A stretch of DNA of 64,000 bases from Vicinamibacterales bacterium (GTDB taxonomy: Bacteria > Acidobacteriota > Vicinamibacteria > Vicinamibacterales > 2-12-FULL-66-21). The stretch spans positions 1-64,000 of the forward strand of contig DASSPH010000016.1 of assembly GCA_035699745.1 (NCBI GenBank). The letters are read 5' to 3'. A program made the position numbers and the translations under genes. This document shows positions 1 through 8,844 of the stretch, in pieces. Under the pieces are notes generated by a model. It made no database searches, was not told the origin of the DNA, and saw only the letters and a program-made list of their open reading frames with translations. Each line of letters opens with the position of its first letter. Positions within the stretch are counted from its first letter, which is position 1.

Positions 1-492
<492 letters not shown>

Positions 493-675
493 ATTATTTT
501 TCTCTGCATTCAATGTGCGGAGCGGTCGGGCAAAACTACCGTTTGCAGGATATTCAATTGGCTCCGCCGTCGCCGTCGGGCGTCGGCGGCACAGGCTCTT
601 TGACATCGTCTGGGACGATCCTCGATCACGCGCCGGTATCTTGCGCGTCTACCGGGGAACCCCAGGCACACACTT
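493..675 (+). other. 23S-5S internal transcribed spacer
   Basis: A spacer of about 180 nt between 23S and 5S with no tRNA that I can fold. It contains a boxA-like antitermination motif at 594-605 and, just before it (about 565-591), an imperfect GC-rich hairpin. The remainder probably holds the precursor-processing stems; I see no gene. Confidence 0.7.
594..605 (+). promoter_or_regulatory. boxA-like antitermination element
   Basis: GGCTCTTTGACA resembles the boxA consensus TGCTCTTTAACA bound by the NusB/NusE complex in rRNA antitermination. It sits in the 23S-5S spacer rather than in the leader or the 16S-23S spacer, where boxA is usually described, so function here is inferred from the motif alone. 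Confidence 0.45.
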
Positions 676-793
<118 letters not shown>

Positions 794-803
794 TTTATGC
801 ACC

Positions 804-837
804 AAAAAAGGCCGTCGCGCGTGCGACGGCCTTTTTT
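804..837 (+). terminator. Rho-independent terminator of the rRNA operon
   Basis: A perfect stem (AAGGCCGTCGC pairing with GCGACGGCCTT) with a 2-4 nt loop, flanked by A-run and T-run (TTTTTT at the 3' side). It lies 11 nt after the 5S gene. The A and T tracts make it potentially bidirectional. Confidence 0.93.
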
Positions 838-840
838 ATT

Positions 841-880
841 TGGAAATCTGGAAATCTGGAAATCTGGAAATCGGGCGATC
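841..880. repeat. Octamer tandem repeat tract (TGGAAATC-type)
   Basis: Four tandem copies of the 8-bp unit TGGAAATC followed by one diverged unit GGGCGATC. The unit is related to the octamers at 39366-39496 (ATCGGGAA, ATCGGGTG, TTCCAGAT on the opposite strand). The tract ends only a few bases before the start codon at 884, leaving no room for a conventional ribosome binding site. Confidence 0.8.
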
Positions 881-883
881 TGA

Positions 884-1958
884 ATGTGGAAGCCCGCCCT
901 GGCGGCGATCGCCCTCCTGCTCCTCACCGCCGCTGACCCCGACCGCCCCGCCCCGGCGCTCAAGCCGCTGGCCTTCAGCATCCTCGAGGACTACGACAAG
1001 GGAGACGACCTCGCAGACGTCGCGCGTGACTTCGCGCTGATGCGCGACATCGGGGTGCGCACCTGGCGCGGCAGCTTCGGCTGGGACGACTTCGAGCCCG
1101 AACGCGGACGCTACGACTTCGACTGGCTGCACCGGTTCGTCGCCCTCGCCGCCGCGCGCGGCATCACGCTGCGTCCCTACATCCGGCTACACGCCGGCAT
1201 GGGCCGCCGCCGGGACCGGCCAGGACGGCCAGGCCTGGAACCAGCCGCCCGCGGATCAGCGCGCCTGGCGCGCCTTCGTGTCCGCGCTCGCGCGCGAGCT
1301 GCGGCACCATCCCAACGTGCCCTCGCTCGAGATCTACAACGAGGAAAACGTCGCGCAGTGGTGGGACGGATCGCGCGACGACTACACCCGCACGCTGATC
1401 GCCGCGAGCCGCACCGCGCGGGCGCAGCGCCGCTTCCAGATCCGCCACGGCGGTCTCGTGTTTCCCGACGTCGAGTGGATGGAGGACGTCTGCGCACAGC
1501 CCCCCGCCCGCGCCGCCTTCGACATCGTTCCCGTGCACGCCTATCCCGAAAGGATCTGGCTCCCGGCGGTCATCGGCGACGCGCCGAACTACCACCTCGG
1601 GATCACGCGCGTCGATCGCTCACCCAAGCTCGCCTACCGCACCGTGAGGCGCCTCGTGGAGCTCGTCGGATCCGGAGGCGTGCTGATCGCCGGGAACGCC
1701 GCCGCGGTGCAGCCGATCGTGGACGCGGGCGAGCTGCATCACCGGACGTTCGTCCGCGCCGACGGCACGCGCCTGTCCTTCGTCTGGAACCAGACCGCGG
1801 ATCAACGGGTCCGCGTCACGCTGCGCGGCGCCGGCACGATCGCCGAATACGGCCTCGACGGATCGCTGCAGCCGGACGCTCCGGTCTCGCCCTTCGAGAC
1901 GACGCTCGAGCGCGGGGTTCCGCGCGTCTATCGCTGGGCGGCTGCGGGCGAGCGGTAG
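884..1958 (+). pseudogene. Secreted clan GH-A glycoside hydrolase, frameshifted
   Basis: The N-terminal part (from ATG 884, with a hydrophobic signal peptide in residues 4-16) reads in one frame to about 1183. The homologous continuation (PAWAAAG, then the catalytic NEEN motif near 1335-1350) is in the next frame and ends at 1958. Removing one C from the CC at 1183-1184 restores a continuous TIM-barrel protein of about 357 residues. NE in EIYNEEN is the expected acid/base of a GH-A enzyme (GH39/GH42/GH5-like). Downstream, the protein passes from HAYPE to a C-terminal beta region within a few residues. The stretch that normally carries the nucleophile glutamate is not visible, so an internal deletion is also likely. 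A sequencing error could explain the frameshift but not the missing nucleophile region. Confidence 0.7.
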
Positions 1959-1981
1959 CGCCGCGCGCGCGGCAGATCGAG

Positions 1982-1987
1982 TAATCT
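1982..1987 (+). promoter_or_regulatory. -10-like hexamer TAATCT (leaderless start)
   Basis: TAATCT ends 9 nt before ATG 1997 with no Shine-Dalgarno between. This is the spacing expected if transcription starts at or next to the start codon. Confidence 0.45.
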
Positions 1988-1996
1988 GTGGCGCTC

Positions 1997-3424
1997 ATGC
2001 CGCCCACGACGCGCGCCCCCGCCGCCGGCACCTGGCGGAGGCGTCTCGCGCTCGGCCTCGAAATCCTCATCGTCGTCTACGCCGCGGCGCTGCTCCTCTT
2101 TCTGGCGGGTGTCGAGGACCTCGGCTTCGCGACGATCAGCCGCGGCGAGAAGCCGCTGCTGATCCTGCTGATCGCGATTCCCTTGCGAGTCACGCTGGGG
2201 GGATCGTCCTGGCTGCTGGAGCGCGGCCGCGGGATGCTCCGCGACCCTGCCGCGCTGCGCGCCGCCACCATCGATCGGGTGCCGCCGGCCGTCCTCGACC
2301 CGCTGTTCGCGCTGGCCGTCATCCGCGTCGGATCGATCTTCGTCGGTTTCGTCGCCAACGTGGTGTTCCCCCCGTGGCGGCTGCGCGCCATCGAGATGCC
2401 CTTCCGCCAGTCGAAGTTCTTCGAGATCTTCGCCGCGTGGGACTCGGGCTGGTACTTCGACATCGCGAGGCGCGGCTACTACTGGAACGCCGACGGGCAG
2501 AGCAGCATCGCCTTCTTCCCGCTGTATCCGATGCTGATCCGCGCCGGCGCGTGGCCCTTCGGGGGGAGCGACCATGCGCTGTGGATCAGCGCGATCAGCA
2601 TCTCGGCGATCGCCTACTTCCTCGCCCTCGTGGCGCTGCACCGCCTCACCGAGCGCTGGTCCGGCGATCGCGAGGTCGCCCGGCGCACCGTTCTCTACCT
2701 CTCCATCTTTCCCTTTGCGCTGTTCTTCACGCGCGTCTACGCCGAGTCGATCTTTCTGCTGACGAGCGTCATGGCGGTGAGCCGGGCGTGGGACGGCCGC
2801 TGGTGGCGCGCCGGCGCGTGGGGCGCGCTGGCGACGCTCGCCCGGCCGAACGGCATTCTGATCGCCGTCCCGCTGGTCCTGCTCGCGCTGCGCGATCGTC
2901 CGGGCGTGCCGGCGCTGGCGCGCCGATCCGTTCCCCTCGCGCTCCTGCCCGCCGCGCTCGGCGGATTCTGCCTGTTCGCGTACTCGCTCTCCGGCGATCC
3001 GCTCGCCTGGCTCCACGCGCAGTCGCAGTGGGGATACACGCTCGGGCATCCGCCGTGGCAGCTGCTGCTGTCGCTGCTCGGACGCATCCTCAAGCACGGC
3101 GCCTACGATTACTTCTTCCTGTCGCCGATGGCGCCGTTCCGGCTGTTCCACGGCGTCGCCGCGCTGCTCTTCCTGGCGCTCACGCCGGCGGTGTTCAAGC
3201 GGCTGGGGCCGGCGATGGGCGCGTACGTGCTCGTGAGCCTGCTCGTGCCGCTCAGCGGCAATGCGCTCGAGGGAGTCGGACGCTATGCGGCGGTGCTCTT
3301 TCCGGTGTTCATGATGCTCGGCGGACTGCACTCGCAGCGGCTGCACGAGGCGCTGTTGATCGTCGCGGCGCTGCTGCGCTCGCTGTTCGTGATTCTATTC
3401 GTGACCCTTCGACCGATCTATTGA
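1997..3424 (+). CDS. PIG-V-like membrane mannosyltransferase
   Basis: A polytopic membrane protein of 475 residues with about 10 hydrophobic segments. After the second membrane segments it carries the motif AAWDSGWYFDIARRGYY, with an Asp of the type that serves as catalytic base in GT-C glycosyltransferases of the PIG-V/GPI mannosyltransferase II family (GT76-like). Such enzymes use polyprenyl-phosphate mannose to glycosylate lipid or protein acceptors on the outer face of the cytoplasmic membrane. The acceptor here is unknown. An in-frame GTG exists at 1988, but ATG 1997 is preferred because TAATCT lies 9 nt before it. The 3' end overlaps the convergent alpha-galactosidase gene by 30 bp, which is unusual and leaves no terminator between them. 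Confidence 0.75.
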   Translation: MPPTTRAPAAGTWRRRLALGLEILIVVYAAALLLFLAGVEDLGFATISRGEKPLLILLIAIPLRVTLGGSSWLLERGRGMLRDPAALRAATIDRVPPAVLDPLFALAVIRVGSIFVGFVANVVFPPWRLRAIEMPFRQSKFFEIFAAWDSGWYFDIARRGYYWNADGQSSIAFFPLYPMLIRAGAWPFGGSDHALWISAISISAIAYFLALVALHRLTERWSGDREVARRTVLYLSIFPFALFFTRVYAESIFLLTSVMAVSRAWDGRWWRAGAWGALATLARPNGILIAVPLVLLALRDRPGVPALARRSVPLALLPAALGGFCLFAYSLSGDPLAWLHAQSQWGYTLGHPPWQLLLSLLGRILKHGAYDYFFLSPMAPFRLFHGVAALLFLALTPAVFKRLGPAMGAYVLVSLLVPLSGNALEGVGRYAAVLFPVFMMLGGLHSQRLHEALLIVAALLRSLFVILFVTLRPIY

Positions 3425-5587
3425 TCGTGCCGCCGCCGGCGGACGATCGGGACGAAGCACGAGCACGTGGCCGGCCGACTCGGCCGACTCTTCGATGGTG
3501 ATGCCGTCGCGCATCAGGTCGCCGCCCCGGGCGGATCCGAGAACCAGACCGTTGGCCCGGCTGATCGTGTAGATCGCCTCGGCAGTGAGGCCGCGCGGCT
3601 GGACCGCCACCGCGGGAATCGCGCGGTCCTGTTGAAACGCGAAGAGCACCGCCTCCCCGGTCGACGCCGACAGTTCCTCGAGGACGTCCCACGCCGGACC
3701 GCCCTCCGGCTCGGCCTGCGCGCTGAGCAGGATCGCGCTCGCCTCGCGCTGGATGTCGCGGATCGACTTGTAGATGCCGATCTCACGCGCCATATCGAAC
3801 TGATCGCCCTCGCTGAGCTCCGCCGCGCGATACGTCAGGCCGAGGATGCCGGGCATCCGGCTGCGCAGGTACAACCCGAGATCGGGCGCCCCCGACAGCG
3901 GCTCTCCCGCGTGGCTGATCGCGAACGAGAGCAGGTACGCCGGCGGAAAGAACGTCGTCAATCCGTGGAGGTTGTGCCGGACGTGGACCGACGGGCCGGT
4001 GCGATCGTCCATCCACCCGACGTCGCTGTAGCGCAGCAGCCCGAAATCGGCGCGATTCCCGCCCTGCGAGCAGTTCTCGATGAGCAGGTTGGGATATCGA
4101 TCGCGCAGCGCCGCCAGCACTTCGTAGAGCCCCTTCACGTGCCAGAAGTTGCCGTCGCTCGCCGCGTGGCCGTGACCGCTCCGCGTGCAATTCACCCAGG
4201 AGTTGTTGTCCCACTTCAGATAGTCGGCGTTCGACTGATCGATCAGCTCCGAGACGCGTTCGAACACCCACTCGCGGGCCGCGGCGCTGGCGAGGCAGAT
4301 CTGCGGGTTCCTCGACGAGCCGGGGTTGCCGTTGTTGGTGGCGAGCCAGGACTGCTGCGCCAGGCCGGGTCGTCCGACGGTGCTCTGATCGACGCGCTCG
4401 GGCTCGACCCAGATGCCGAAGCGGAGTCCCAGGTCGTGGGCGTAGTCGCTCAGCGGGCGCAGCCCCTCCGGAAACTTCACCGGATCGACGCGCCACGTTC
4501 CCAGACCGGCATCGAAATCACTGCCTCGTCCGGCGCCGGCATACCATCCGGCGTCCACGACGAAGAGCTCGACGCCGTTGGCCGCCGCGTTCGCCATCTC
4601 CTCGCGCATCGAGTCCTCGTCTATCTCGGTGCCGTAGGCGAACCAGGTATTGCTCGTCACCAGCGGCTGGAACGGACGTCCGCCGCGCACGCCCTGCATG
4701 ACGAAGCCGCGCAACGCCGTGCCGACGTCACTGCGATCGCCCGGCGTGAATCCAAAAAAGCCGTGCGGCGTCTCCAGGGGCCGTCCGCCGTCCACCGCGA
4801 CCGTGACGTTAGGCAGGGTGGCCGAGAACCGCGTCACGCCTGCACCGACTGCCTGCGCCTGGATCTGCCACGACCCGGACCAGGCCAGCCCGCCGAAGAA
4901 CTCCTCCTCGCGGAGGTCGGCGGCAATCATCGGCAGGTATTGCTCCGTCGACCGATTCCGTTCAATCAGCGTGAGCGGCGACACCGAGTCGACGCGCTGC
5001 GTCCTCAGCGAAAACGCGTCCTCGACGGGCGCCCCCGCGGCGTCGCCGCGCAGGCCGTGGCTGTAGTGCACCAGCGTCGCCGGGACCGTGATCTCCCAGA
5101 TCTTCATGTTCCCGATGGTCACGGACGACGAGCCGGTGGCGCGGTACGTTGTCCAGGCTTCGATGGTCGGCGACGGCTCGTAGCAGGCGAACGTACGTTC
5201 CGCGATGACCGGAGCCCGCGTCGAGCGGAAGGTGAAAACCAGGCGGCTCGCGGTGTCGCTGGCCTGGTGGTCGACCCCCTCGAGAATCCAGCCGGCGGCG
5301 CTTGCCCCAAGCGCGGCGGTCGTTCCGTTCACCGTGGCGCCGCTGGTCGCCGTCTCGCCGACGGTCAGCGTCGCGCCTGTTTGAGGATTGACGATGCCGC
5401 TGACGAGCAGCCCGTCGGCCGACAGGCGGAGCGTGGCCTGGATGCGGCTGTTGCCAATGGTCCAGGTTTCTTCGGTCGAGACGCGATCGTGGGAGGACAC
5501 CGCCGCGATGACGAGCGCGGCCAGCAGCCCGATGGTTGAGCGCGCGCGGGATCGGGTTGCATCGTTGACAGACGGCACAGCCGCCAT
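3395..5587 (-). CDS. Secreted GH36-family alpha-galactosidase
   Basis: 730 residues with an N-terminal signal peptide (hydrophobic residues about 19-30), an N-terminal beta-sandwich and a TIM barrel. Diagnostic motifs appear in order: FVVDAGWY, FGIWVEPERV, DYLKWDNNSW (nucleophile Asp near residue 459), ENCSQGGNRADFG and SDVGWMDDR (acid/base Asp near residue 524). These identify GH36/GH27 clan D alpha-galactosidases, which remove terminal alpha-galactose from oligosaccharides such as raffinose or galactomannan. Export suggests action in the periplasm or outside. A TATACT hexamer ends 1 nt before ATG 5587 and 10 nt before an in-frame GTG at 5578, so the true start may be 5578. It is divergent from the gene at 5605. 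Confidence 0.9.
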   Translation of the reverse strand: MAAVPSVNDATRSRARSTIGLLAALVIAAVSSHDRVSTEETWTIGNSRIQATLRLSADGLLVSGIVNPQTGATLTVGETATSGATVNGTTAALGASAAGWILEGVDHQASDTASRLVFTFRSTRAPVIAERTFACYEPSPTIEAWTTYRATGSSSVTIGNMKIWEITVPATLVHYSHGLRGDAAGAPVEDAFSLRTQRVDSVSPLTLIERNRSTEQYLPMIAADLREEEFFGGLAWSGSWQIQAQAVGAGVTRFSATLPNVTVAVDGGRPLETPHGFFGFTPGDRSDVGTALRGFVMQGVRGGRPFQPLVTSNTWFAYGTEIDEDSMREEMANAAANGVELFVVDAGWYAGAGRGSDFDAGLGTWRVDPVKFPEGLRPLSDYAHDLGLRFGIWVEPERVDQSTVGRPGLAQQSWLATNNGNPGSSRNPQICLASAAAREWVFERVSELIDQSNADYLKWDNNSWVNCTRSGHGHAASDGNFWHVKGLYEVLAALRDRYPNLLIENCSQGGNRADFGLLRYSDVGWMDDRTGPSVHVRHNLHGLTTFFPPAYLLSFAISHAGEPLSGAPDLGLYLRSRMPGILGLTYRAAELSEGDQFDMAREIGIYKSIRDIQREASAILLSAQAEPEGGPAWDVLEELSASTGEAVLFAFQQDRAIPAVAVQPRGLTAEAIYTISRANGLVLGSARGGDLMRDGITIEESAESAGHVLVLRPDRPPAAARSIDRSKGHE

Positions 5588-5604
5588 CAGTATAGCGGCC
5601 AGCC

Positions 5605-6252
5605 ATGAGAACTCGACAGGCCGGTGTCTGGTTGCTGGCGGCGATATTGACGAGTTTCGCGCAGGCTGTCGAGGCGCAGACGCCGATCAGCGAGAGTGCC
5701 TACGTCACGGGAGGCACGTTCGTGGACGTGAAGCGATTCTCCGGCGACCCGACGGAGAGCAGGCTCGACGGCACCGCCACCGGCGCCACCGTCGCCGTCG
5801 GGACGTCGATTGGCTCCCGGTGGGACCTGCAGCTTGGGCTGGACGTGACCGGATTCAGCCGCACGCAGCGTCCGCGCAACGTCACGTTTCAGCGCGAAAC
5901 GATCACGCTGACGTCGGTCGCGGAGAATCAGGTGCTGTCGGTGGCGACGCTGCTGCGTTTCCGCTCGGCGGCCCACGGGCGCCTCCGCCTCGGCTACCTC
6001 GGCGGACTCAGTTTCGTGCGGCTCCACCGCCGGTTCCATACCGATGCGCCTGACGGCACGCCCGCAGGGTTGATCCCGCGCCCCGACGAACGCGTCGACT
6101 ACAGCGCCGCCCCGACCGTCGGCATCGACGCGCGCATCGCGGTGACGGAGCACCTGTCCGTGATTCCCGGCATTCACGCCTGCGTCTTCCGCTTCGCCGA
6201 CGAGAGCGGGCTTCTGGTTCGGCCCCGCGTCGGGATCAGGTGGGCGTTCTGA
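5605..6252 (+). CDS. Outer-membrane beta-barrel protein, unknown role
   Basis: 215 residues. A signal peptide (cleavage after VEAQ, about residue 25) is followed by alternating hydrophobic/polar strands, many aromatic and glycine residues, and a terminal aromatic residue in RWAF*, the C-terminal signature of barrels inserted by BamA. It resembles small opacity/OmpW-size barrels but I recognise no specific family. It starts 17 bp from the divergent alpha-galactosidase. TATAGC lies 8 nt before the ATG as a weak -10. The amidohydrolase gene follows 10 bp downstream and is probably co-transcribed. Confidence 0.7.
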   Translation: MRTRQAGVWLLAAILTSFAQAVEAQTPISESAYVTGGTFVDVKRFSGDPTESRLDGTATGATVAVGTSIGSRWDLQLGLDVTGFSRTQRPRNVTFQRETITLTSVAENQVLSVATLLRFRSAAHGRLRLGYLGGLSFVRLHRRFHTDAPDGTPAGLIPRPDERVDYSAAPTVGIDARIAVTEHLSVIPGIHACVFRFADESGLLVRPRVGIRWAF

Positions 6253-6262
6253 AGCATTTCCC

Positions 6263-7609
6263 ATGCGGTTGACGGCTGCGGCATTGGCGGCGGCTCTTGC
6301 GGTCGGATCGGGCGCGCAGGCGCCGGTCCCGGCAGGCAGAACGACGGCGCTCGTCGGCGGGACGCTGATCGACGGTTTCGGCGGCCCGCCGATCCAGAAC
6401 AGCGTCGTCCTCATTGCCGGCGAGAAGATCGCCGCCGTCGGCCGCGTCGGCCAGCTCGCCGTTCCGCAAGCGGCGGAGGTGATCTCGACCGAAGGCATGA
6501 CGGTGCTCCCCGGCCTGTGGGACATGCACGTGCACACGATGATCGTCGGGCACGCCGACTACGGCCACTGGGACAAGGCGTACTTCAACCAGTTCGAGTC
6601 GGTGATCATGCCGGCCGCGGCGAAGCAGCTTCTCTCCGCCGGCGTGACCAGCGCGCGCGACCTCGGCGGTCCGCTCGAACAGAGCATCAGCGTCCGCGAT
6701 CGGATCAACAGCGGCAGGATCCGCGGAGCCACGCTCTACGTGTCCGGCCCCTTCATCCAGCACGAGCCCTACCCGAACACCGAAGCGTATCGTTGGGGCG
6801 TCAAGGGGCCCGACGACGGCCGCGCCAAGGTCAAGCAGATCGCCGCCGCCGGCGTCGACGTCGTGAAACTGATCGACCAGGATCAGATGACGATGGACGA
6901 GGTGCGGGCGGTGGTGGAGGAAGCGCACCGCCACGGCAAGCCGGTGATCGCGCACTCGCATCGCCCGGAGGAGATCCGCGTCGGCCTGCGCGCCGGTGTC
7001 GACGGCTTCGAGCACACCGGCCTCGCTACCGCTCCGGCCTATCCCGACGACATCCTGGGGATGATCCGCGAGCGGACGGGGAAGATGAGTCTCGGCCCTT
7101 TGTTCTGGACGCCGACGATCGAGGGGCTGCTCAACTACGAATACCTGCGCGACAATCCCGAGGCGCTGGACGACCCGGCGTGGCAGGCGGATCTGCCGGC
7201 GGCGATCGTGGCGGACATCAAGAAGTCACTCGAGCACGTCGACCGGCTGCCGTACTTCCAGCTGACGGCGGCGCGGCGCCCGACGCTGGCGCACAAGTTC
7301 AAGCAGCTCCGCGAGGCGGGGGTGGTGCAGCTGATAGGCACGGACAGCGGCATCCCGATGAACTTCCATACGCACTCCACCTGGCGCGAGCTCGACGCGT
7401 GGGTCACGGTGCTCGGCGTCGACCCGATGACAGCGATCCGCGCGGCGACCTACTGGCCGTCGGTGGCGATGAACGTGGACGCGAGGGTCGGCACGGTCAG
7501 TCCGGGCAAGGACGCCGACGTCATTGCCGTCCGCGGGGACGTGCTGCGCTACATCTCGCTCCTGCAGCGCGTCGACGTCGTCGTCAAGCGCGGCGTACGC
7601 TACAAGTAG
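6263..7609 (+). CDS. Secreted amidohydrolase-family enzyme
   Basis: 448 residues with a short signal peptide (residues 1-20). It has the amidohydrolase fold: an N-terminal beta domain (ALVGGTLIDGFGG), the metal motif DMHVHT (HxH), a conserved Lys in DVVKLIDQ, His in IAHSH and GFEHTG, and the catalytic Asp in IGTDSG. The C-terminal GKDADVIAVRGD strand returns to the beta domain. This subgroup (imidazolonepropionase/prolidase-like, secreted) usually hydrolyses dipeptides or cyclic amides. The substrate cannot be read from the sequence. It follows the barrel gene by 10 bp. Confidence 0.85.
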   Translation: MRLTAAALAAALAVGSGAQAPVPAGRTTALVGGTLIDGFGGPPIQNSVVLIAGEKIAAVGRVGQLAVPQAAEVISTEGMTVLPGLWDMHVHTMIVGHADYGHWDKAYFNQFESVIMPAAAKQLLSAGVTSARDLGGPLEQSISVRDRINSGRIRGATLYVSGPFIQHEPYPNTEAYRWGVKGPDDGRAKVKQIAAAGVDVVKLIDQDQMTMDEVRAVVEEAHRHGKPVIAHSHRPEEIRVGLRAGVDGFEHTGLATAPAYPDDILGMIRERTGKMSLGPLFWTPTIEGLLNYEYLRDNPEALDDPAWQADLPAAIVADIKKSLEHVDRLPYFQLTAARRPTLAHKFKQLREAGVVQLIGTDSGIPMNFHTHSTWRELDAWVTVLGVDPMTAIRAATYWPSVAMNVDARVGTVSPGKDADVIAVRGDVLRYISLLQRVDVVVKRGVRYK

Positions 7610-7780
7610 GCGGCGGCCGAGAGCCCGAGTCCGCGTCGGGCGGCATTCTGTGCTGACGGATTGTGCCGTCCGAGTTCGACAGGAAAGGTACTTCGGGTGA
7701 CAAAACCGTGATCGCGCGCCGGCGGGAAACGCCGCGAACAACGGGCATTCGCGCGATCGACCGCGGTACACCGCTTGCCA
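7610..7780. other. Intergenic region upstream of the bactofilin operon
   Basis: 171 bp without a gene. A short GC hairpin (GCCCGA at 7623-7628 with TCGGGC at 7636-7641) has no T-run, so it is at best a weak terminator for the amidohydrolase transcript. TACACC ending 8 nt before ATG 7781 is a poor -10 candidate. Confidence 0.4.
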
Positions 7781-8137
7781 ATGTCGCGCGGCATGCAGAA
7801 CGCAGCGCGTAAGGGATCAACCCTCGTCATCCGCGGAGAGATTACGGCGCAGGAAGCGCTCACGATTGCCGGCCAGGTCGACGGCACCATCGACGTCGCC
7901 GGGCACATCGTGACCGTCGAGGAAGGGGCGGTCGTCGCAGCCGACATTTCCGCGGCGGCCATCGTGGTGTGCGGCAGGGTGCAGGGCACGTTGGCGGCGG
8001 CTACCCGGATTCACCTCCAGTCGGGCGCCGAGGTTCAGGGCAGTCTGAACGCGCCGCGGCTCGCCGTCGAAGACGGTGCCGTCGTCCAGGGGAAGGTGCT
8101 CGTCGAAGGACAGGAACGCGCCACAATGGTGGCGTGA
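7781..8137 (+). CDS. Bactofilin-family polymer-forming protein
   Basis: 118 residues dominated by a right-handed beta-helix: repeated six-residue-type turns with small and hydrophobic residues (GQVDGTIDVAGHIVTVEEGA, then VAADISAAAIVVCG and VQGTLAAATRI). This is the DUF583 bactofilin fold. Bactofilins self-assemble without nucleotides into membrane-associated filaments that localise cell-wall enzymes, polar proteins or chromosome partners. ATG 7781 is chosen over TTG 7775; ATG 7793 is also possible. Its stop overlaps the GTG of the DUF72 gene by 4 bp, and the third gene is an L,D-transpeptidase, which fits a cell-wall role. Confidence 0.88.
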   Translation: MSRGMQNAARKGSTLVIRGEITAQEALTIAGQVDGTIDVAGHIVTVEEGAVVAADISAAAIVVCGRVQGTLAAATRIHLQSGAEVQGSLNAPRLAVEDGAVVQGKVLVEGQERATMVA

Positions 8138-8844
8138 TCCATGTCGGCACCGCGGGGTGGAACATCCCGCGCGCCCACCGGGGGCGCTTTCCCGAAGCGG
8201 GATCTCAGCTGCAGCGGTACGCCGCCCGCCTGAACGCCGCCGAGATCAATACGTCGTTCTATCGCCCGCACGCCGCCGCCATCTACGAGCGCTGGTCGGC
8301 TGCGGTACCGGCGGGATTCCGCTTTTCCGTGAAAGTCCCCAAGGCGATCACGCACGAGCGCGGGCTGACGCGCGCCCGCGATCCGCTGGTGCGGTTCCTC
8401 GACGAAATCGCCGGCCTCGGCCGGCATCTCGGCCCGCTGCTCGTGCAGCTGCCGCCGTCGCATGCGTTCGAGTCGCGGCGGGTGGGGCGCTTCCTCGAGC
8501 TGCTGCGATCGCGTCACGATGGCGCAGTGGTCTGCGAGCCGCGGCATGTCACCTGGACGACGAAGACGGCGGAGGCGCTGTTGAAGAGGTTTCGCGTGGC
8601 GCGCGTGGCGGCGGACCCGCCGCGCGCCGCGGGACTGGAGACGCCGGGCGGGTGGACGGGGATCGTCTATTACCGCTGGCATGGATCGCCGCGCCCGTAC
8701 TTCTCTCCCTACTCGCTGGAACAATTGCGCGCCCTCGCGGTCAAATTGTCCGGATGCGCGTGCGACGCCTGGTGCGTCTTCGACAATACGGGCTCGGGAT
8801 CCGCCGCAGGCAACGCGCTCGACCTGCGCCGCCTGGTTGCGTGA
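8134..8844 (+). CDS. DUF72 (YecE-like) TIM-barrel protein
   Basis: 236 residues starting at GTG 8134, inside the bactofilin stop (GTGA overlap). It opens with the DUF72 signature IHVGTAGWNIP and contains NTSFYRPH, FRFSVKVPKAITHE, GPLLVQLPPSHAFE and the C-terminal YYRWHGSPR. The family folds as a TIM barrel resembling UV-endonuclease/xylose-isomerase-like enzymes, but no biochemical activity is firmly established. Its position between a bactofilin and an L,D-transpeptidase, with 4-bp overlaps on both sides, suggests coordinated expression with cell-envelope functions. Confidence 0.85.
   Translation: MIHVGTAGWNIPRAHRGRFPEAGSQLQRYAARLNAAEINTSFYRPHAAAIYERWSAAVPAGFRFSVKVPKAITHERGLTRARDPLVRFLDEIAGLGRHLGPLLVQLPPSHAFESRRVGRFLELLRSRHDGAVVCEPRHVTWTTKTAEALLKRFRVARVAADPPRAAGLETPGGWTGIVYYRWHGSPRPYFSPYSLEQLRALAVKLSGCACDAWCVFDNTGSGSAAGNALDLRRLVA

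Noticed and set aside
493-675. tRNA in the 23S-5S spacer
   Set aside because: No cloverleaf or conserved T-loop (GGTTCGAAT) pattern found.
884-1984. Intact 366-residue protein in the first frame
   Set aside because: After about residue 105 the translation turns into Arg-rich shadow sequence while the homologous continuation is in another frame.
7623-7641. Rho-independent terminator after the amidohydrolase gene
   Set aside because: Only a 6-bp stem and no T-run.
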